Part shown: positions 1-11,180 of the stretch, one piece after another
Numbering within the stretch: position 1 is the first letter of the stretch
Layout: every line of letters starts with the position of its first letter
Source of the DNA: Dactylorhiza incarnata
Lineage: Eukaryota > Streptophyta > Magnoliopsida > Asparagales > Orchidaceae
Direction of reading: 5' to 3'
Assembly (NCBI GenBank): GCA_033032865.1
Contig: JAWHQI010000040.1
Location: forward strand, 8,477,001 to 8,541,000
DNA: 64,000 bases
Made by a program: the position numbers and the translations under genes
The notes under the pieces: model-generated
The model's database searches: none
Told to the model about the DNA's origin: nothing
Seen by the model: the letters and a program-made list of their open reading frames with translations, nothing else

Positions 1-712
1 TCCTGAGTTCTACTACTGTCGTCAATACGGTCCACTCCTGGATAACAACTATCTTTGCCGGATCCACTGCGATACCCTCACCACCAACCACATGACCAAG
101 GAATGCCACCGAGGGTAGCCAAAACTCGCACTTGGAGAACTTGGCATACAGCTGACTCCGTCGCAGGGTCTCCAAAACTATGCGTAAATGAATCGCGTGT
201 TCTTCTTCAGATTGAGAGTATAACAGAATAGCGTCAATAAAGACGATCACAAACCGGTTAAGGCACTCTCTAAAGGTCCTATTCATCAGATCCATGAACA
301 CTAATGGCTCTTTCATCAATCCAAACGGCATCACAGTGAACTCGTAATGCCCGTAGCGAGTACTATATGCCGTCTTGGGAATGTCGCACTCCCGAATCCG
401 CAACTAGTGGTAGCAAGACTTAAGGTCCAGCTTTGAATACACCGTTGATCCAACTAGCTGATCAAACAAGTCATCGATTCAAGGAACCAGATTCTTATTT
501 TTCTCGGTCAGCTTGTTCAATTCACGATAATCGATACATATACGCAGGCTTCCATCCTTATTCTTCACAAAGAGGGTTGGAGCACCCCAAGGGGATGCAC
601 TTGGGCGTACATATCCTTGCTCTAGCAACTCCTGTAATTGAACCTTCAACTCTGCCATCTCCTTTGGCGCAATACAGTACGGAGAGCGTGACACAGGCTT
701 GGCACCTGGCAC
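1..712 (-). pseudogene. G1 reverse transcriptase (decayed, partial)
   Basis: The segment 712-479 encodes the gypsy RT N-terminus ([20 protein letters not shown], then [15 protein letters not shown]). The same frame continues to base 1 through two in-frame stops: TGA near 477, where RIDDLFDQL is expected, and TAG near 404, where YHQLRIRE is expected. Both fit CGA or CAG changed to T. It continues through [10 protein letters not shown] and [18 protein letters not shown]. The catalytic F-I-D-D box reads FIDA (codon at 230-232), losing one metal-binding aspartate. The C-terminal part lies outside the window. Confidence 0.88.
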
Positions 713-729
713 TAGCTCTATTGTGAAGT

Positions 730-1374
730 TAATCTCTCACTGAGGTGGAGGCCCAGGGAGATCTTTCGGAAACACATCTGGATACTCTGAGATAACAGGA
801 ACTTCACTCAGACTGGGATGAGGATTTGCATCCCCAACTAACACAACACACATTTTTGCGCCCTGCCGAATTGCCTTGACTACTTGGACAGCAGACATCA
901 ACGTCTTGCTCGATCAATGCAAACCAGCAAATGTAGTCGCACACTCGGTATTCCTCCCCAGCGTGACCTCCTTTGAAGTGCAATCAATGTAGGCCTGCTG
1001 CGCCGATAGCTAGTCCATACCAAAGATCACATCGAACTCCGAAAGCGGTAGTATCAGTGCTTCCAAATCAATGTCTTGACTCCCGATTCGTACCTTTACC
1101 ACACAACCTTGATCCGCACACATAGAACACCCATTGGGTAGCATCACATCTGACCTTTCCTTTATCAATGATGAAGGCACTCCAAGTTATCGTATGAAGG
1201 CCTCCGATATAAAGGAATGCGAAGCTCCCGTATCAAACAGTGCTCTCGTCGGAGAGTTAAATATTAGGACAAAGCCTAATACACACAAGTTTAACAAGCA
1301 ATGCACAAGGTATGAAGTATAAAAAGCAACAAAATTTGTATACTAACGCATACCTATCACCACATCGCTTTGCT
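730..1374 (-). pseudogene. G1 aspartic protease and PR-RT linker (decayed)
   Basis: The minus strand encodes ALFDTGASHSFISEA, the retropepsin active site (DTG at 1226-1234). The rest of the protease and the linker to RT run to about 730 with interruptions. The family cleaves the Gag-Pol polyprotein. There is no uninterrupted ORF, so I call it by motif rather than by ORF length. Confidence 0.7.
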
Positions 1375-2469
1375 TTATGGCCTCCTGCTGGCCAAGGTTG
1401 TACACCCTAGGCTGGGTTGGGGTAGCATGGGATGCAGTTGACTCCACCGCCTTTCCTCTCTCTGCTGCATATGCCGCAGCTGTCTTCTTGCCACTGCGAT
1501 GTCACGAGCATAATGCCCCGGCTTGCCATGGTTATAACAGATGAGTGGGCCTCGCCCAGTTGTCACACCCGATGTAGCTAACCCAGAAGGTCTTGCTCTT
1601 TTCCTAAAGCTTCCTTGCCCAGACCTCGCAGAGCTCGGTACTTTGAACTCTGTCTTTACCACAGCTAAATCCTTCCTTCTTTGGGACCACTTCATGTCCT
1701 TCTCCAAGGAATGGGTCGTATTGACCAGGGTCATAAACCCTTGCATCATTGTCCCCGACAGAAGGAACCGCAATTATTCTCGCAGACCTTCATAAAACCG
1801 ATTGGTCTTACGAGCTTCATCTGCAAAAGTTGCGCCTGCGTACCTCCCCAACCGAGTAAACTCGTGTAGATAGTCATCAATTATACTATCACATTGAGTT
1901 AGATGGTTAAACTGAATCTCCATCTCAATTTGTTGAGTAGGAGGGAGATACCGCGCCAAGTACAATCTCGAAAACTCATCAAATGAGATGTCTGTCAGCT
2001 ATCTTCTTGCTAGCTGATGCAACTCCAACTTTTCCCAACACAGCTGCGCCTCCCCATCAAGAAGGTAGGTTGCCAATGTCACCTTCTGACCGTCCTCCAT
2101 ATCTGTGTCCTTCAAGGTATTTCACACTTTTGATAGCCAATCCTCAGCTTGAGTCGGGGTCCCTGCCCCCGTGAACGTCGGAGGGTGGAAACTCAGAAAA
2201 TACTGCAGCTGTTGGTCCGGAGCTCTCCTTGCCATCACCGGCACTGGTCCTTCGACCACAGGTTCAGCTGCCACAACCGGCACCGAAGCCACCCCAAGGG
2301 TAGGAGGGTGTCCAGGGACATGCCCTCCAGGTTGTGCAGCGATCATAGCGAACACCGCTTCAACTACCATCCTCACCATCTCAGCAGAAGGAGGAGTAGG
2401 CACCTCAGCTGATGCACTGCTCGCAGTCGAATGCGGGGGTCGTGACTGCCTCTCTCCACTCCCAGTCAC
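1375..2469 (-). pseudogene. gag: G1 gag (decayed)
   Basis: The start at 2469 opens a serine/proline/alanine-rich N-terminus that runs to a retrotransposon-gag segment (QLQYFLSFHPPTFTG, then YLARYLPPTQQIEMEIQFNHLTQ near 1960-1900). A zinc-knuckle region follows near 1540. The knuckle reads CYNHGKPGHYARDI, so the second and last cysteines of CX2CX4HX4C are His and Ile and the finger is broken. Stops near 2120, 1970 and 1775 interrupt the frame. Gag would form the virus-like particle; this copy cannot make full-length protein. Confidence 0.8.
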
Positions 2470-2680
2470 CTATACATGTGCACAAAACACAATTTGCGAC
2501 TAAGAGGTAGCATGGATCAAGAAGGGAACAAACAAGTTCCATCATAATGCTATAATCATACTTGTAATTCATTCCTAAAGTGGACAGTTACTGGTTATTT
2601 ACATGTCTTAACGGCGACACACACGTGCTCACCACTCCTTAAGAGAATTTGACCACGAATTCAGACAGAAATGGATTGAG

Positions 2681-2696
2681 ACCCGTAGCTGATACG
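2681..2696 (-). other. Degenerate primer binding site of G1
   Basis: Four bases inside the LTR end the minus strand reads CGTATCAGCTACGGGT. This resembles the initiator-Met tRNA complement TGGTATCAGAGC with a two-base loss and substitutions. Position, not perfect match, supports the call. Confidence 0.5.
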
Positions 2697-2700
2697 AATT

Positions 2701-4636
2701 TATAACACCCTCCCTGTTACATAGAATATAGCAGTAGGTCCGGCCGGGACCCCACGCCATATTAAAAGAACAGAAGAGCGTGTTATTAGATTAGATTCAA
2801 ACAGTTGAGAACATAACCATCTCAGCACACAGAGTCGTACAATGGAAGCATTTATTTTATTAAGATAAAACCAGTTCACAACTTGTCCACTTAGTTACAG
2901 GGAATGAAAATACAACAAGGTTTGTTTATAAATATGTTTACAACAACTAGGTGGCTTACAAACATCGGCACGCGGGCCGACCACACATGAAAAATAGTAA
3001 ACATATGAACTAGGCCTTCGAGGACCAGAATAGCACAGCAGCAGGGGCTTCAGCCCGCTATTTCCCGCTAGTCTCGTCAGGACCTGTACAAACAAATCCA
3101 CCAAAAGAGTGGGAAAATAGGTAACCGGTCAGCTTTAGCTGACCCAACTATAACGACCCCACCCCATTCCCGGGGCAGTGGTACTCCTTTCCTGCAAGCA
3201 AGCAATAACAATATATATTTCACAGGTGCGTCTAAGCACCGCGTAGAAACATTCACAATATACGTCGACTAACGGCCACACGTATTGTGCTCTCAAGGCA
3301 CCCTTCGGCATACTCCCCAAGTTACGCCTCCACACTAAGTCATATTTCAACTTAGACCACCAAATTGATATAGGCTATACACACAAAGTTCCGACACTCT
3401 TTCATTTCACGGTGCACCGAGGGGCGACCTCTACACCACCACTATGGGTGGGTTTGGATCAGCTAGGCCCGTGCTCAATCATCGCGATCAACTCTGCACA
3501 ATGCAGGTAAGCTTTCACCTTCGCCTGATCACATAGACGACCTCACTGGGTCATCGCCATGGCCCCCAGGGACACTGGCCATCAAACCGCGCGATCTCAA
3601 GGATCACTAGCGCTATCGCCGACGCTAATACTATCGCCCAAGGCAAGTAACAGAACGCAGTTCTGCTACCTTTTTCTGGTTATTGTCTGGGAAAACCCTG
3701 TAGAACTCCTCGCAGCATGTCTCTGAACTCAGAACCCGAAAACACAACATATATCACAGAGTCTTCTCCGACATGCAACAAGCAAAATTACCAATCCAGA
3801 CCAACCTGTCCAAATGGGCTTTACACAGCATGCCTATGTCCGTACTTTGATTCCTGACTCTATATGCAAATTCCAGTGGGGATATCATCAACCCACCGGA
3901 AGAACCCACCTACTAATTAATAGAAGTCTTCCAAATCATGCAAATCAAAGGACGCACATGTCCAAAGATGTGGGGAGGATAATCGTTACCCTCGACGCCC
4001 GTTTCGGTGCCATTGATCTGAGGTTGATCCGGAGGGAACTTGCTGAAATAGCTTCCTCTCCACAGATTCAACGATGGCACAAGCACGCAAGATCTCCTTC
4101 GCAGATTCACCCCAACTGGTCTCCTTCCCAAGCTCTCAGCTTCCTTTGTCATGGAAAATACAGAGAACTTTCAGCCAAGTGAGAAGGACAGCCGAAAACC
4201 AGCCTTTTATACTTTTCCGCTATCGCCGACACTAATGCTAGCGCCTGGCGCTAGCCCAGAGGCAGTACAGACAAACTTAGCCACAACCACTGAAGGAAGT
4301 TGCTAGCGCTACCGCATGCGCAATCTTTCTTCGATGAATTTCTCGGGAAAGTCCACATTCGTCGGGAAATGCCACATTCGTCGAGAAAGGACATATTTCT
4401 CGGGAAATGCACTACCGCCAGCGCTATCCCTAGCGCCTGTCGCTAGCTCATTAGCTTCAGATTACTTCCACTTATCGAGACATAACACATTTCTCGTGAA
4501 AATGCATGGGTTTCTCGGGAAATGACCTACCGCCGGCGCTATCCCTAGCGCCTGGCGCTATCCCTAGCGCCTGGCGCTAGCTCATTAGTTTCCGAACACT
4601 CCCACTTTATTTGCACAAGAAACTTGGGGTCTTACA
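2701..4636 (-). repeat. 5' LTR of G1
   Basis: On the minus strand it begins TGTAAGACCCC and ends GTGTTATA. Solo LTRs S1 and S2 begin TGTAACACCCC and end GTGTTACA, so G1 belongs to a related family. Length is 1,936 bp, against 2,054 and 1,977 bp for the solos. The U3 part carries palindromes TAGCGCC-T-GGCGCTA (4546-4560, repeated at 4565-4579, and again near 4230-4255) and repeated tcgggaaa words. The R/U5 part keeps two hairpin motifs also found in the solo LTRs (3127-3144 and 2737-2751). Confidence 0.85.
4204..4211 (-). promoter_or_regulatory. TATA box in G1 LTR
   Basis: The minus strand reads TATAAAAG about 430 bp into the LTR, where U3 promoters of plant gypsy elements usually lie. Transcription would be expected about 30 bp further along the minus strand, near 4175. 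Confidence 0.5.
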
Positions 4637-5200
4637 ACTATGTTTGCCTCTGGCACTATTTCCTAAAACAGCCTCTTAGGACCCTGAAAATGAGCTGTAA
4701 ATGTCAATATAAAATGTGACTGATTGTATGATATGATAAGTTATCATTTGGCCTGCCTGTAGCTTATTCTGAACAAATCTGGAGGCATATCCGACGGAAA
4801 CTGGTTGTCTTCTTCCTTTAGCCGATGGTTAAGATGTCCAAAACTTCAAGCTTTGATTTCTCCCTCTTGGGACCATCATTTTACATGAAATCAAGGGCAT
4901 TAGCTTGCTCTTAAGTAGAGGAAGAGGCGAGAGTCGTTTTTAAAATGAATGGTGGTTGAACTCCTTGTTTTAAACATGGATCATCCTCCATTTCGGCCAT
5001 GGATTTTTTTTTGAAATCAAAACATCAATTGAGGCTCGATTCTCATCCTAATTGATCTAAGAAGCTAGCACAAGGGGAGGGGAGGAGAAATCAGACCTTG
5101 ATGGTGCTTGGTGGAGGCTATGGTGGTTGTTGGCCATGGATTTTCTTTCTCCGACAACTTGCTCAAAACCTCAATCCTCCACCATTTACAGTGATCTAAG
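4637..5200. other. Flank between G1 and C, no gene seen
   Basis: Non-coding, AT-rich sequence of mixed composition. It probably belongs to an older element that hosted both G1 and C. I see no ORF, LTR end or tandem repeat in it. Confidence 0.5.
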
Positions 5201-5645
5201 TGTTGGAATATGGTTTTCTGCATCCCTTTGATTTGAGAATAACAAATCCTTCTTGTATTTGATCATGGTTATCATTGTGTTTTTAGCATGCAGGCTTGAT
5301 CAGATATGACACTAGGATGCTACATTATTGGTCTAGACCTGCCCACAAGCTGAAAAGTGGAATGATGTCTAACTCCATGTGTTAGGACTTAACGTCGGCG
5401 TTGACTCCCAATCCCACCAAGACAAATGTGGCAAGGAGGGAAGCTTCCGTGATTGAAGGAGCACTTTAGGAATAATCTGACCTAACGCTAGCGTTAGCCT
5501 TAACGCCAGCGTTAGGGTTGCCTAAAATGAATGTTTCCTAAAGTGCATTATCCCTTTCCTGTTTTGAATATCCGAGCCATCAAAACATTTTTATACTGGG
5601 TCAACGCCAGGCATTAGCCTTAATGCCGACGTTAGCTTCCAGCCG

Positions 5646-5653
5646 TATAAATA
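5646..5653 (+). promoter_or_regulatory. TATA box in C 5' LTR
   Basis: TATAAATA, conserved at 53716-53723 in the 3' LTR. It lies just downstream of the AACGCC palindrome cluster. Confidence 0.55.
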
Positions 5654-6298
5654 GGTGGATTTCATCTTCTTCAACTACTGGTCTTATAGAGCCCTATTCC
5701 AGCACTTCTGAATTATTTGTGAGAGGCATATTTCCAGACCACAAAGGATCTCCCACTCAATTTCAAAAGGAGGAATCAAAGGAGGCTTGGTTCAACATGC
5801 TAACTCAACGCGAAGAACGCACGCTTGGACTTCAACGATCTTCAGCGATTCTTCGTCGTCTCCTTCATATTACCTCATAGGGAGTTTTTATATTTGTCTT
5901 TTGTATTTATCTTTGTAATCGGATCGTGAATTCGCCTCGTGTTGGTGATGAGTACTTTTTGTACTCATCTTTTAATATTATTTTAATATAGTTTTAATAT
6001 GAATTTATATAATTTTTATGTAGTTTCTTAATTAATTCATTTCTTTTTATTTCTTCAACTAATTTAAGCCTAGTTTATGTTTTTCAGGTTTTCATTGCAC
6101 TCTGAGCAAAAATGTCAAGTACACACCCAAGGTCACTTGCGTGACCAAGTGGCGTGACAACCTAGATGTGTTCTAGACCCAATTCTGCCACCCCAGGTTC
6201 ATCTTGTGAAGATTCGCCAAGTGCACATCCCAGGTCACGGGCGTGACCAAGGGCGTGACATCCAACAACACCGGCCTCCATCTTCGTACAACAGCTAC

Positions 6299-6341
6299 TA
6301 TATACAAATATATATATATACACACATATATATATATATAT
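6299..6341 (+). repeat. (AT)n microsatellite in A LTR
   Basis: Alternating TA tract with a short acaca interruption. It has a counterpart of different length at 11147-11180 in the 3' LTR. The surrounding CCTCC-rich sequence is open in several frames only because it is low-complexity. Confidence 0.75.
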
Positions 6342-6864
6342 GCGAATGATATCTCAGCCGCCTCCTCCATGCAACCACCAAACAGCACGCCGGTCCGCCA
6401 CCTTGCTCGGCCACTTCCGCCTCCAACCAGAGCTCCTCCACGCAGCAACAGCGCCAGCCACCATGCAGCCCGAGCCTCCATGTCAGCCTCCTCCTCCTCC
6501 ATGTGTTTATATATATATATCCATGCAAACCTCCGCCACCTCCAATCCAGAAGTTGCTCCGGCCACCATCTAAGATCCTCCAGCCACCACGCAACAATTG
6601 CGCCTGCCACCTCCAGCTCCTCCACATCAGCGATCCGCCCGAGCCCCTCCATGCGCGCCTCGTCCACCCAAGAAGTTTCTCCACGTCAATCCAACTCCTC
6701 CACGCTGCCATTGATGGCTCGGCCATTTCACGTCCAGAAATCCCGCCATTGCTGTCAAATGCATGGAGACGTCATTGATTTTCCTCCATTAAAACAGCCA
6801 TGGGCCCCACCCCTCTATTTATTTTTCTTTTTTAATTGCTTGGGATGGCTTGTTGGTTTGCACC

Positions 6865-6872
6865 TATAAATA
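6865..6872 (+). promoter_or_regulatory. TATA box in A 5' LTR
   Basis: TATAAATA, conserved at 11706-11713 in the 3' LTR and followed by a purine-rich leader. The polyadenylation signal lies about 190 bp downstream, giving a short R region. Confidence 0.6.
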
Positions 6873-7889
6873 AGGCTCATTGGAGAGGAAGAAGAGAGAT
6901 ATTTTTGGGAAAAGAGATTTAGAATATTTATTTTTGTCAGAATTCCGGGAGAAAAAGGAGGGAATAGTTTATTCATTTTCCGTCTCTTGTAACTCGTGTT
7001 GTTATTTTTTTGTATTTCTTTTTTACGCTTTTATTTCATGTAACCTTTATTTCTGCTAGCAATAAAATATTATTTTAATTATTTCTATTTCAATTTTTGT
7101 CACAATCTGTCTATCGTCATTTTCTTCTTATTTCATCATGTCGTATAATAATGATTCCTTCATCTCCATGAGTAACTAATTCCTATAGTGCTCGATCGCG
7201 ACGATCCGAGGATGAGCTAATTTTGCTATGATTTTTAGATTTGCTTTTCTCTAATTGTTAAACACTTACGATTTACCTTTGATCTAACAAATTATTATGA
7301 GGCTATATCATCAATATATAATCTTCATATTGTTTTCGTTCTTTAGTTGGCCGAGAGGCTCATAAGTCGAATCGATCACTCATTGGTAAAAGGAGTAGAA
7401 TGCAACCCTCGAGAGAGGATGACATAACTCTTCCGGATTGGACTAAAATCCAATAGCGAGGTTCATTTCCTAAAGCAAGCCTTAGGCGATGCGATTTGAG
7501 AACGATAGTTCGGTCGATACACCTAAGCTTAGTTGAACCAAATCCTCAAAAGAGGAGTGTTCATGATGCGGGAACCTTCACGGTCAAAGCCTCTTCAACA
7601 AGAGAATTGCATTGCTACTTTCATTTCGTAATTTTATAAATCTGAGGTGACTCAAAGATCGGGTACTAGTTTTATACCATCGATTTAATTCCGTTAGCAT
7701 TTCTTTTAGTTTTTACTATTCACAACCACAACTCAATTTGTATTTGATAAGATAATAATGATTTTCAAAGTAGAATTACTCAACCACCCCGAGTTTAATA
7801 CGACCTTGGTTTTTATAAACCTATACTACTTTCGACGTGGTACACTTGCCGTTGTCGTTTGCAGTTATAGGTTTTGCGTATCAAGTTTT

Positions 7890-7909
7890 TGGCGCCGTTG
7901 TCGGGGATC
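7890..7909 (+). other. Primer binding site of A, tRNA-Asp type
   Basis: TGGCGCCGTTGTCGGGGATC lies 6 bp after the LTR end. It matches the plant tRNA-Asp 3'-end complement (TGGCGCCGTTGCCGGGGATC) with one mismatch. This primer is characteristic of Athila-group gypsy elements. Confidence 0.85.
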
Positions 7910-8015
7910 TTGGTCGATAATTTGAAAAAGAAATAGTTATTAATTTTATCGTTCTCTTTCTTCTCCCCCCTTTCTTTTAAATTTTTTAAAAATCTTTAAA
8001 GGCGTAATCTAAAGT

Positions 8016-8105
8016 CTTGGAAAGGACGCTTTGGGCTTGAATTTCCATCACAACCTCTAGTACCTTGCGAGCCCTTCACCGGGTTGACCTTGGGAAGTCC
8101 GGGAC
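8016..8105 (+). repeat. Shared ~90-bp box, copy A1
   Basis: Contains cttggaaaggacgctttggg, ctagtacc and gggaagtcc in that order. It is repeated at 9621-9712 in the same element, and a diverged version occurs at 21679-21772 in copia-type element C. Confidence 0.7.
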
Positions 8106-8215
8106 TAACTAAACCTGCTTTTTAAAAAAAGAAAAAAATTATATAAATATTTTTTATTAATAAATATTCTAAAAATTCCATTCATTTAAGTGAAAGTTGT
8201 TTCCTTTTTTTTATT

Positions 8216-8593
8216 ATGAAATTATCTGAATTGGCCGTTAAAGTTGCCGAGCTTCAAAACCAACTTAATCTCTTACAAGCCGCACGAAGGCGCCAATTTA
8301 GTTGTTATTATTGTGGTGCGCCTCATCAATGTGAGGAATGTTATTTACATTCATATTCTCAAAATAATTATTATGAAAATAATTATCATCAATATTATGC
8401 AAATAATTTTGATTATAATTACGATCATAATTTTTCCTCTTTTCATGAAAATAATTTTTCAAACTTTGATGAAAATGTTTTTTCTAATGAGAATAATTTT
8501 TCGGCGTTTAATAATTGTTCTTCTAGCTCCGAAGTAGATTATTCCTGGTGGCAAAAGCTCACCTGGATAGTTCTCGGAGCGATGAATCATTAG
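8216..8593 (+). CDS. Hypothetical 125-aa protein of element A, possible gag remnant
   Basis: The start at 8216 is the first ATG after the AT-rich leader. Residues 1-25 are a heptad-like leucine/alanine segment. Residues about 30-43 form a compact Cys/His cluster (CYYCGAPHQCEEC) that might bind zinc but is not a standard CX2CX4HX4C knuckle. The remainder is very rich in Asn, Tyr and Phe. No pol domain is recognisable. The sequence continues in frame 1 from about 8551, so the stop at 8591-8593 probably reflects a frameshift. The role is unknown; a gag-like nucleic-acid-binding function is inference. Confidence 0.4.
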   Translation: MKLSELAVKVAELQNQLNLLQAARRRQFSCYYCGAPHQCEECYLHSYSQNNYYENNYHQYYANNFDYNYDHNFSSFHENNFSNFDENVFSNENNFSAFNNCSSSSEVDYSWWQKLTWIVLGAMNH

Positions 8594-9371
8594 ATCCGAA
8601 TTTTTGTTTTTCTTCTTATACACCGCAATTTTTGTTCTCTAATTTTGGGGAAATTCCGCAGATTCAAATAGATACTTCCCCCTAAAATTTAGAGGAAAAT
8701 ATTATTTCGTCTAGTATTTTTTCTCCACCTCTTGATAATTTAGTTATGGAGAAACATGTGCTTTCATGTAATCCCATAACTTCTCTTACCAAAGATGAAG
8801 AAAAATTTTCTTACCATGATTTTCTTAATGTTTTGGGCACCCCGGATGAACTAGAAGAAGAACAAGTTTCTTCCCCTATCCACCCGGATCTTCTTTTCTT
8901 TGTCATGAATTTTCACAAATTGCTTCTATTTTAATTCAACCGAAAATTCATGAAAATTTAGTGTCCGAAAATTTAATTCTACTTGGTAATGCACTAGATT
9001 TTTCTATAGAAAATTTTATTTTAGAAAAAGAACAACCAGAGCTTAATTTTATATTTTCGCAAGCGCCTCCTCCATGCGAAAAATTATCTGAATCGTTTAC
9101 TTGTGATTCTTTAAAAACTAATAATTTCCAGGTTGAAGATGAGCCGTTGCTACCCCAAAGAATTGATGATCCATATGCCGCTCATCTTTATATTTCCAAA
9201 TCACCTCAGGTATGTATAGGTGATTTGGATTTGCAAATTCAAGTCCAACAACAAACAGGGAATCATATGTTAAGCGGAAGAGAAGCCGGCCGGCCGACAT
9301 CGGCACATTCACCTAAGCGTGAATTAGGGGAGTTACCTGTCCACTTCTCTTTTCCATTTCCGTTTTCCTAA
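8551..9371 (+). pseudogene. Continuation of the element A ORF (frameshifted)
   Basis: Frame 1 from 8551 reads AKAHLDSSRSDESLDPNFC, meets a TAA near 8682, and continues through 8746-8934. The coding signal then moves to frame 3 at 8961-9371 (FTCDSLKTNNFQVEDEPLL, then VCIGDLDLQIQVQQQTGNH). It is acidic and Ser/Phe-rich with no recognised domain. The steady codon-like pattern with frame switches suggests one formerly longer ORF. Confidence 0.4.
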
Positions 9372-9500
9372 CACTAACCGTCTATCTTAAAGACGGGAAA
9401 AACAAAGCGCTCTTGGGAGGCACCCCTTGCTTATCTTTAATTTTATGTATTGTTTTTTAAAGTTTATTTTCTTTCAAGTGTTCTTCATACTTAGTTTTAA

Positions 9501-9538
9501 ACATTGGGGACAATGTTTAACTTTAAGTATGGGGGTGT
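9501..9538 (+). promoter_or_regulatory. Internal polypurine-tract-like element of A
   Basis: The acattggggacaatg block followed by taagtatgggggtgt matches the arrangement typical near the polypurine tract of Athila-like elements. The same tatgggggtgt recurs at the 3' LTR boundary (10780-10791), so this copy may be an internal second tract. Confidence 0.5.
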
Positions 9539-9620
9539 AGCGTAGTTTTCTAGTCTTTCTTTTGCAAAATAAAAAAATAAAAAGAAACAAAAAAAAATTA
9601 TAAAAATTATAAAAATCTAA

Positions 9621-9712
9621 ATTCTTGGAAAGGGCGCTTTGGGCTTGAACTTCCATCACAGATCCTAGTACCTTGCGAACCCTTCACCGGGTAGCCCTCA
9701 GGAAGTCCAAGA
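9621..9712 (+). repeat. Shared ~90-bp box, copy A2
   Basis: Direct repeat of 8016-8105 (cttggaaagggcgctttggg, cctagtacc, ggaagtcc), about 85% identical by eye and 1.6 kb downstream. Confidence 0.7.
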
Positions 9713-10769
9713 AATAATATTTATAAAAATAATAATAATAAATACGCCTAGCCTTGTTGTTTTTATTTTTTTAGAAATTTATTTTGAGGTTTGATCATAA
9801 GTATTCTTACATTTTTAATTTAGCTAATATTTTGTTTTATTAGAATTTATAAAACTTAAATTTGAAGTAATTTAGTTTTAAGAAACATTTTATGTTTTTA
9901 ATTTGATTAGAGAATCTATTTAGCACTACTTCTCCTTTTAATTTTAAATAGCTTCACTTTGTGGTAAATTGGCTAAACATTTCTAGATTTTTATTATATT
10001 CTCTTTTAACTTTAAAATCTTAGGAAATTTCATTCCACTAAAAATTTGCTCTCAAAATAGTTTAATTTATAAACTAGAAGTATTTCTTCCCCCTCAACCT
10101 TTGTTGGCAAATAAAAAAAATGAAGAAAAAGATCATATGTCATGGGAATAAGAGGATAAAATTCATTATTTCCTAAACATATGCACCCAAAATCATTTAA
10201 GAGATTATATGTCATGATGTAAGATGATAAAATTCATTACATCTAAAACATATATATTTTGGGTTTTTGATTGGAGAGAAATTTTAAAAGATTATATGGC
10301 ATGGACAATAAGAGGATAAAATTCATTATTTTCCTAAACATATACAATTTCGTATTCAAATAAGGTGAGAGGATAAAATTCATCACCTTTATTTTAGTAT
10401 CTCTTCATTTTGCCATTTCGTTTAAACCCATCCCTAGCCAATTTCATTGTTTCTAGTCCTAAACTAAATTATTAAGAGAGCAATATTTTGGTAGGTGTCT
10501 TTTCCTTAAGTTTCTTTTATGTTAGAGTGTTTATAATTTCAATCTAATTTTGTTGAAAATTTCTATAATTTCGATTGCTAAATAGTTATCTTGAGAAATA
10601 GTTAGCTAAACAAATTTATTTTTTAAAGTTATCAACATAACTTATGACTTAATTCTTGAATTCCTAAAATTTGCTTTTGACTTACTCTTGGTTTAACGAA
10701 ATTTTAGTTAATTAGAAATAATATCGATGTCTTGTAATTCTTTCCTCACACTTTTGCTCTAGAATAGCA
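9713..10769 (+). other. Non-coding 3' interior of A
   Basis: AT-rich and without ORFs. It carries a degenerate repeated phrase (cat..a.taagaggataaaattcatta) near 10140, 10200, 10300 and 10370, spaced roughly 60-100 bp apart. No domain or RNA gene is recognised. Confidence 0.5.
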
Positions 10770-10773
10770 AAAG

Positions 10774-10791
10774 CTCAAGTATGGGGGTGTT
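10774..10791 (+). promoter_or_regulatory. Polypurine tract of A
   Basis: The sequence ctcaagtatgggggtgtt lies immediately before the 3' LTR start TGATGAG, where plus-strand DNA synthesis would be primed. Confidence 0.65.
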
Positions 10792-11148
10792 TGATGAGTG
10801 CTTTTTGTACTAATCTTTTAATATAATTTTAATATAGTTTTAATATGAATTTATATAATTTTTATGTAGTTTCTTAATTAATTCATTTCTTTTTATTTCT
10901 TCAACTAATTTAAGCTTAGTTTATGTTTTTTCAGGTTTTCTGGGAACTTTGAGCAAAAATGTCAAGTACACGCCCAAGGTCACGTGCGTGACCAAGAGGC
11001 GTGACAGCCTAGATGTGTTCCAGACCCAATTCTGCCACCCCGGGTTCATCCCGTGAAGATTCGCCAAGTGCACGCCCCAGGTCACGGGCGTGACCAAGGG
11101 CGTGACATCCAACATCAACGGCCTCCACCTTCGTACAACAGCTACTAT

Positions 11149-11180
<32 letters not shown>

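Larger units (their letters stand above)
1..4636 (-). mobile_element. Element G1: Ty3/gypsy retrotransposon, 5' part, truncated by window edge
   Basis: Read on the minus strand the order is 5' LTR (4636-2701), primer binding site, gag (from 2469), protease (active site near 1230) and reverse transcriptase (712 to base 1). RNase H, integrase and the 3' LTR lie outside the window. Gag-PR-RT order with a single aspartic protease upstream of RT is the gypsy arrangement. The RT sequence resembles chromovirus/Tekay-type elements; that lineage call is inference. The flank at the outer LTR edge is actat, but the partner TSD is off-window. Several stop codons fit C-to-T decay of CGA and CAG codons, which suggests an old methylated copy. 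Confidence 0.9.
5946..7883 (+). repeat. 5' LTR of A
   Basis: Starts TGATGAGTAC and ends GTATCA. The first 24 bases can fold as a hairpin with 9-bp arms GATGAGTAC and GTACTCATC around five T (5947-5969). GGTCACG-CGTGACC palindromes occur at 6233-6248 and, less perfect, at 6131-6146. An (AT)n tract lies at 6299-6341 and again at 6507-6520. The AATAAA polyadenylation signal is at 7061-7066. Confidence 0.9.

Noticed and set aside
6173..6869. Long overlapping ORFs on both strands in the A LTR (up to 208 codons), Pro/Ser/His-rich or Trp-rich
   Set aside because: They lie in CCTCC-rich and (AT)n low-complexity LTR sequence, mostly upstream of the TATA box, with no domain. The 3' LTR versions differ in length and frame. 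Openness follows from composition.
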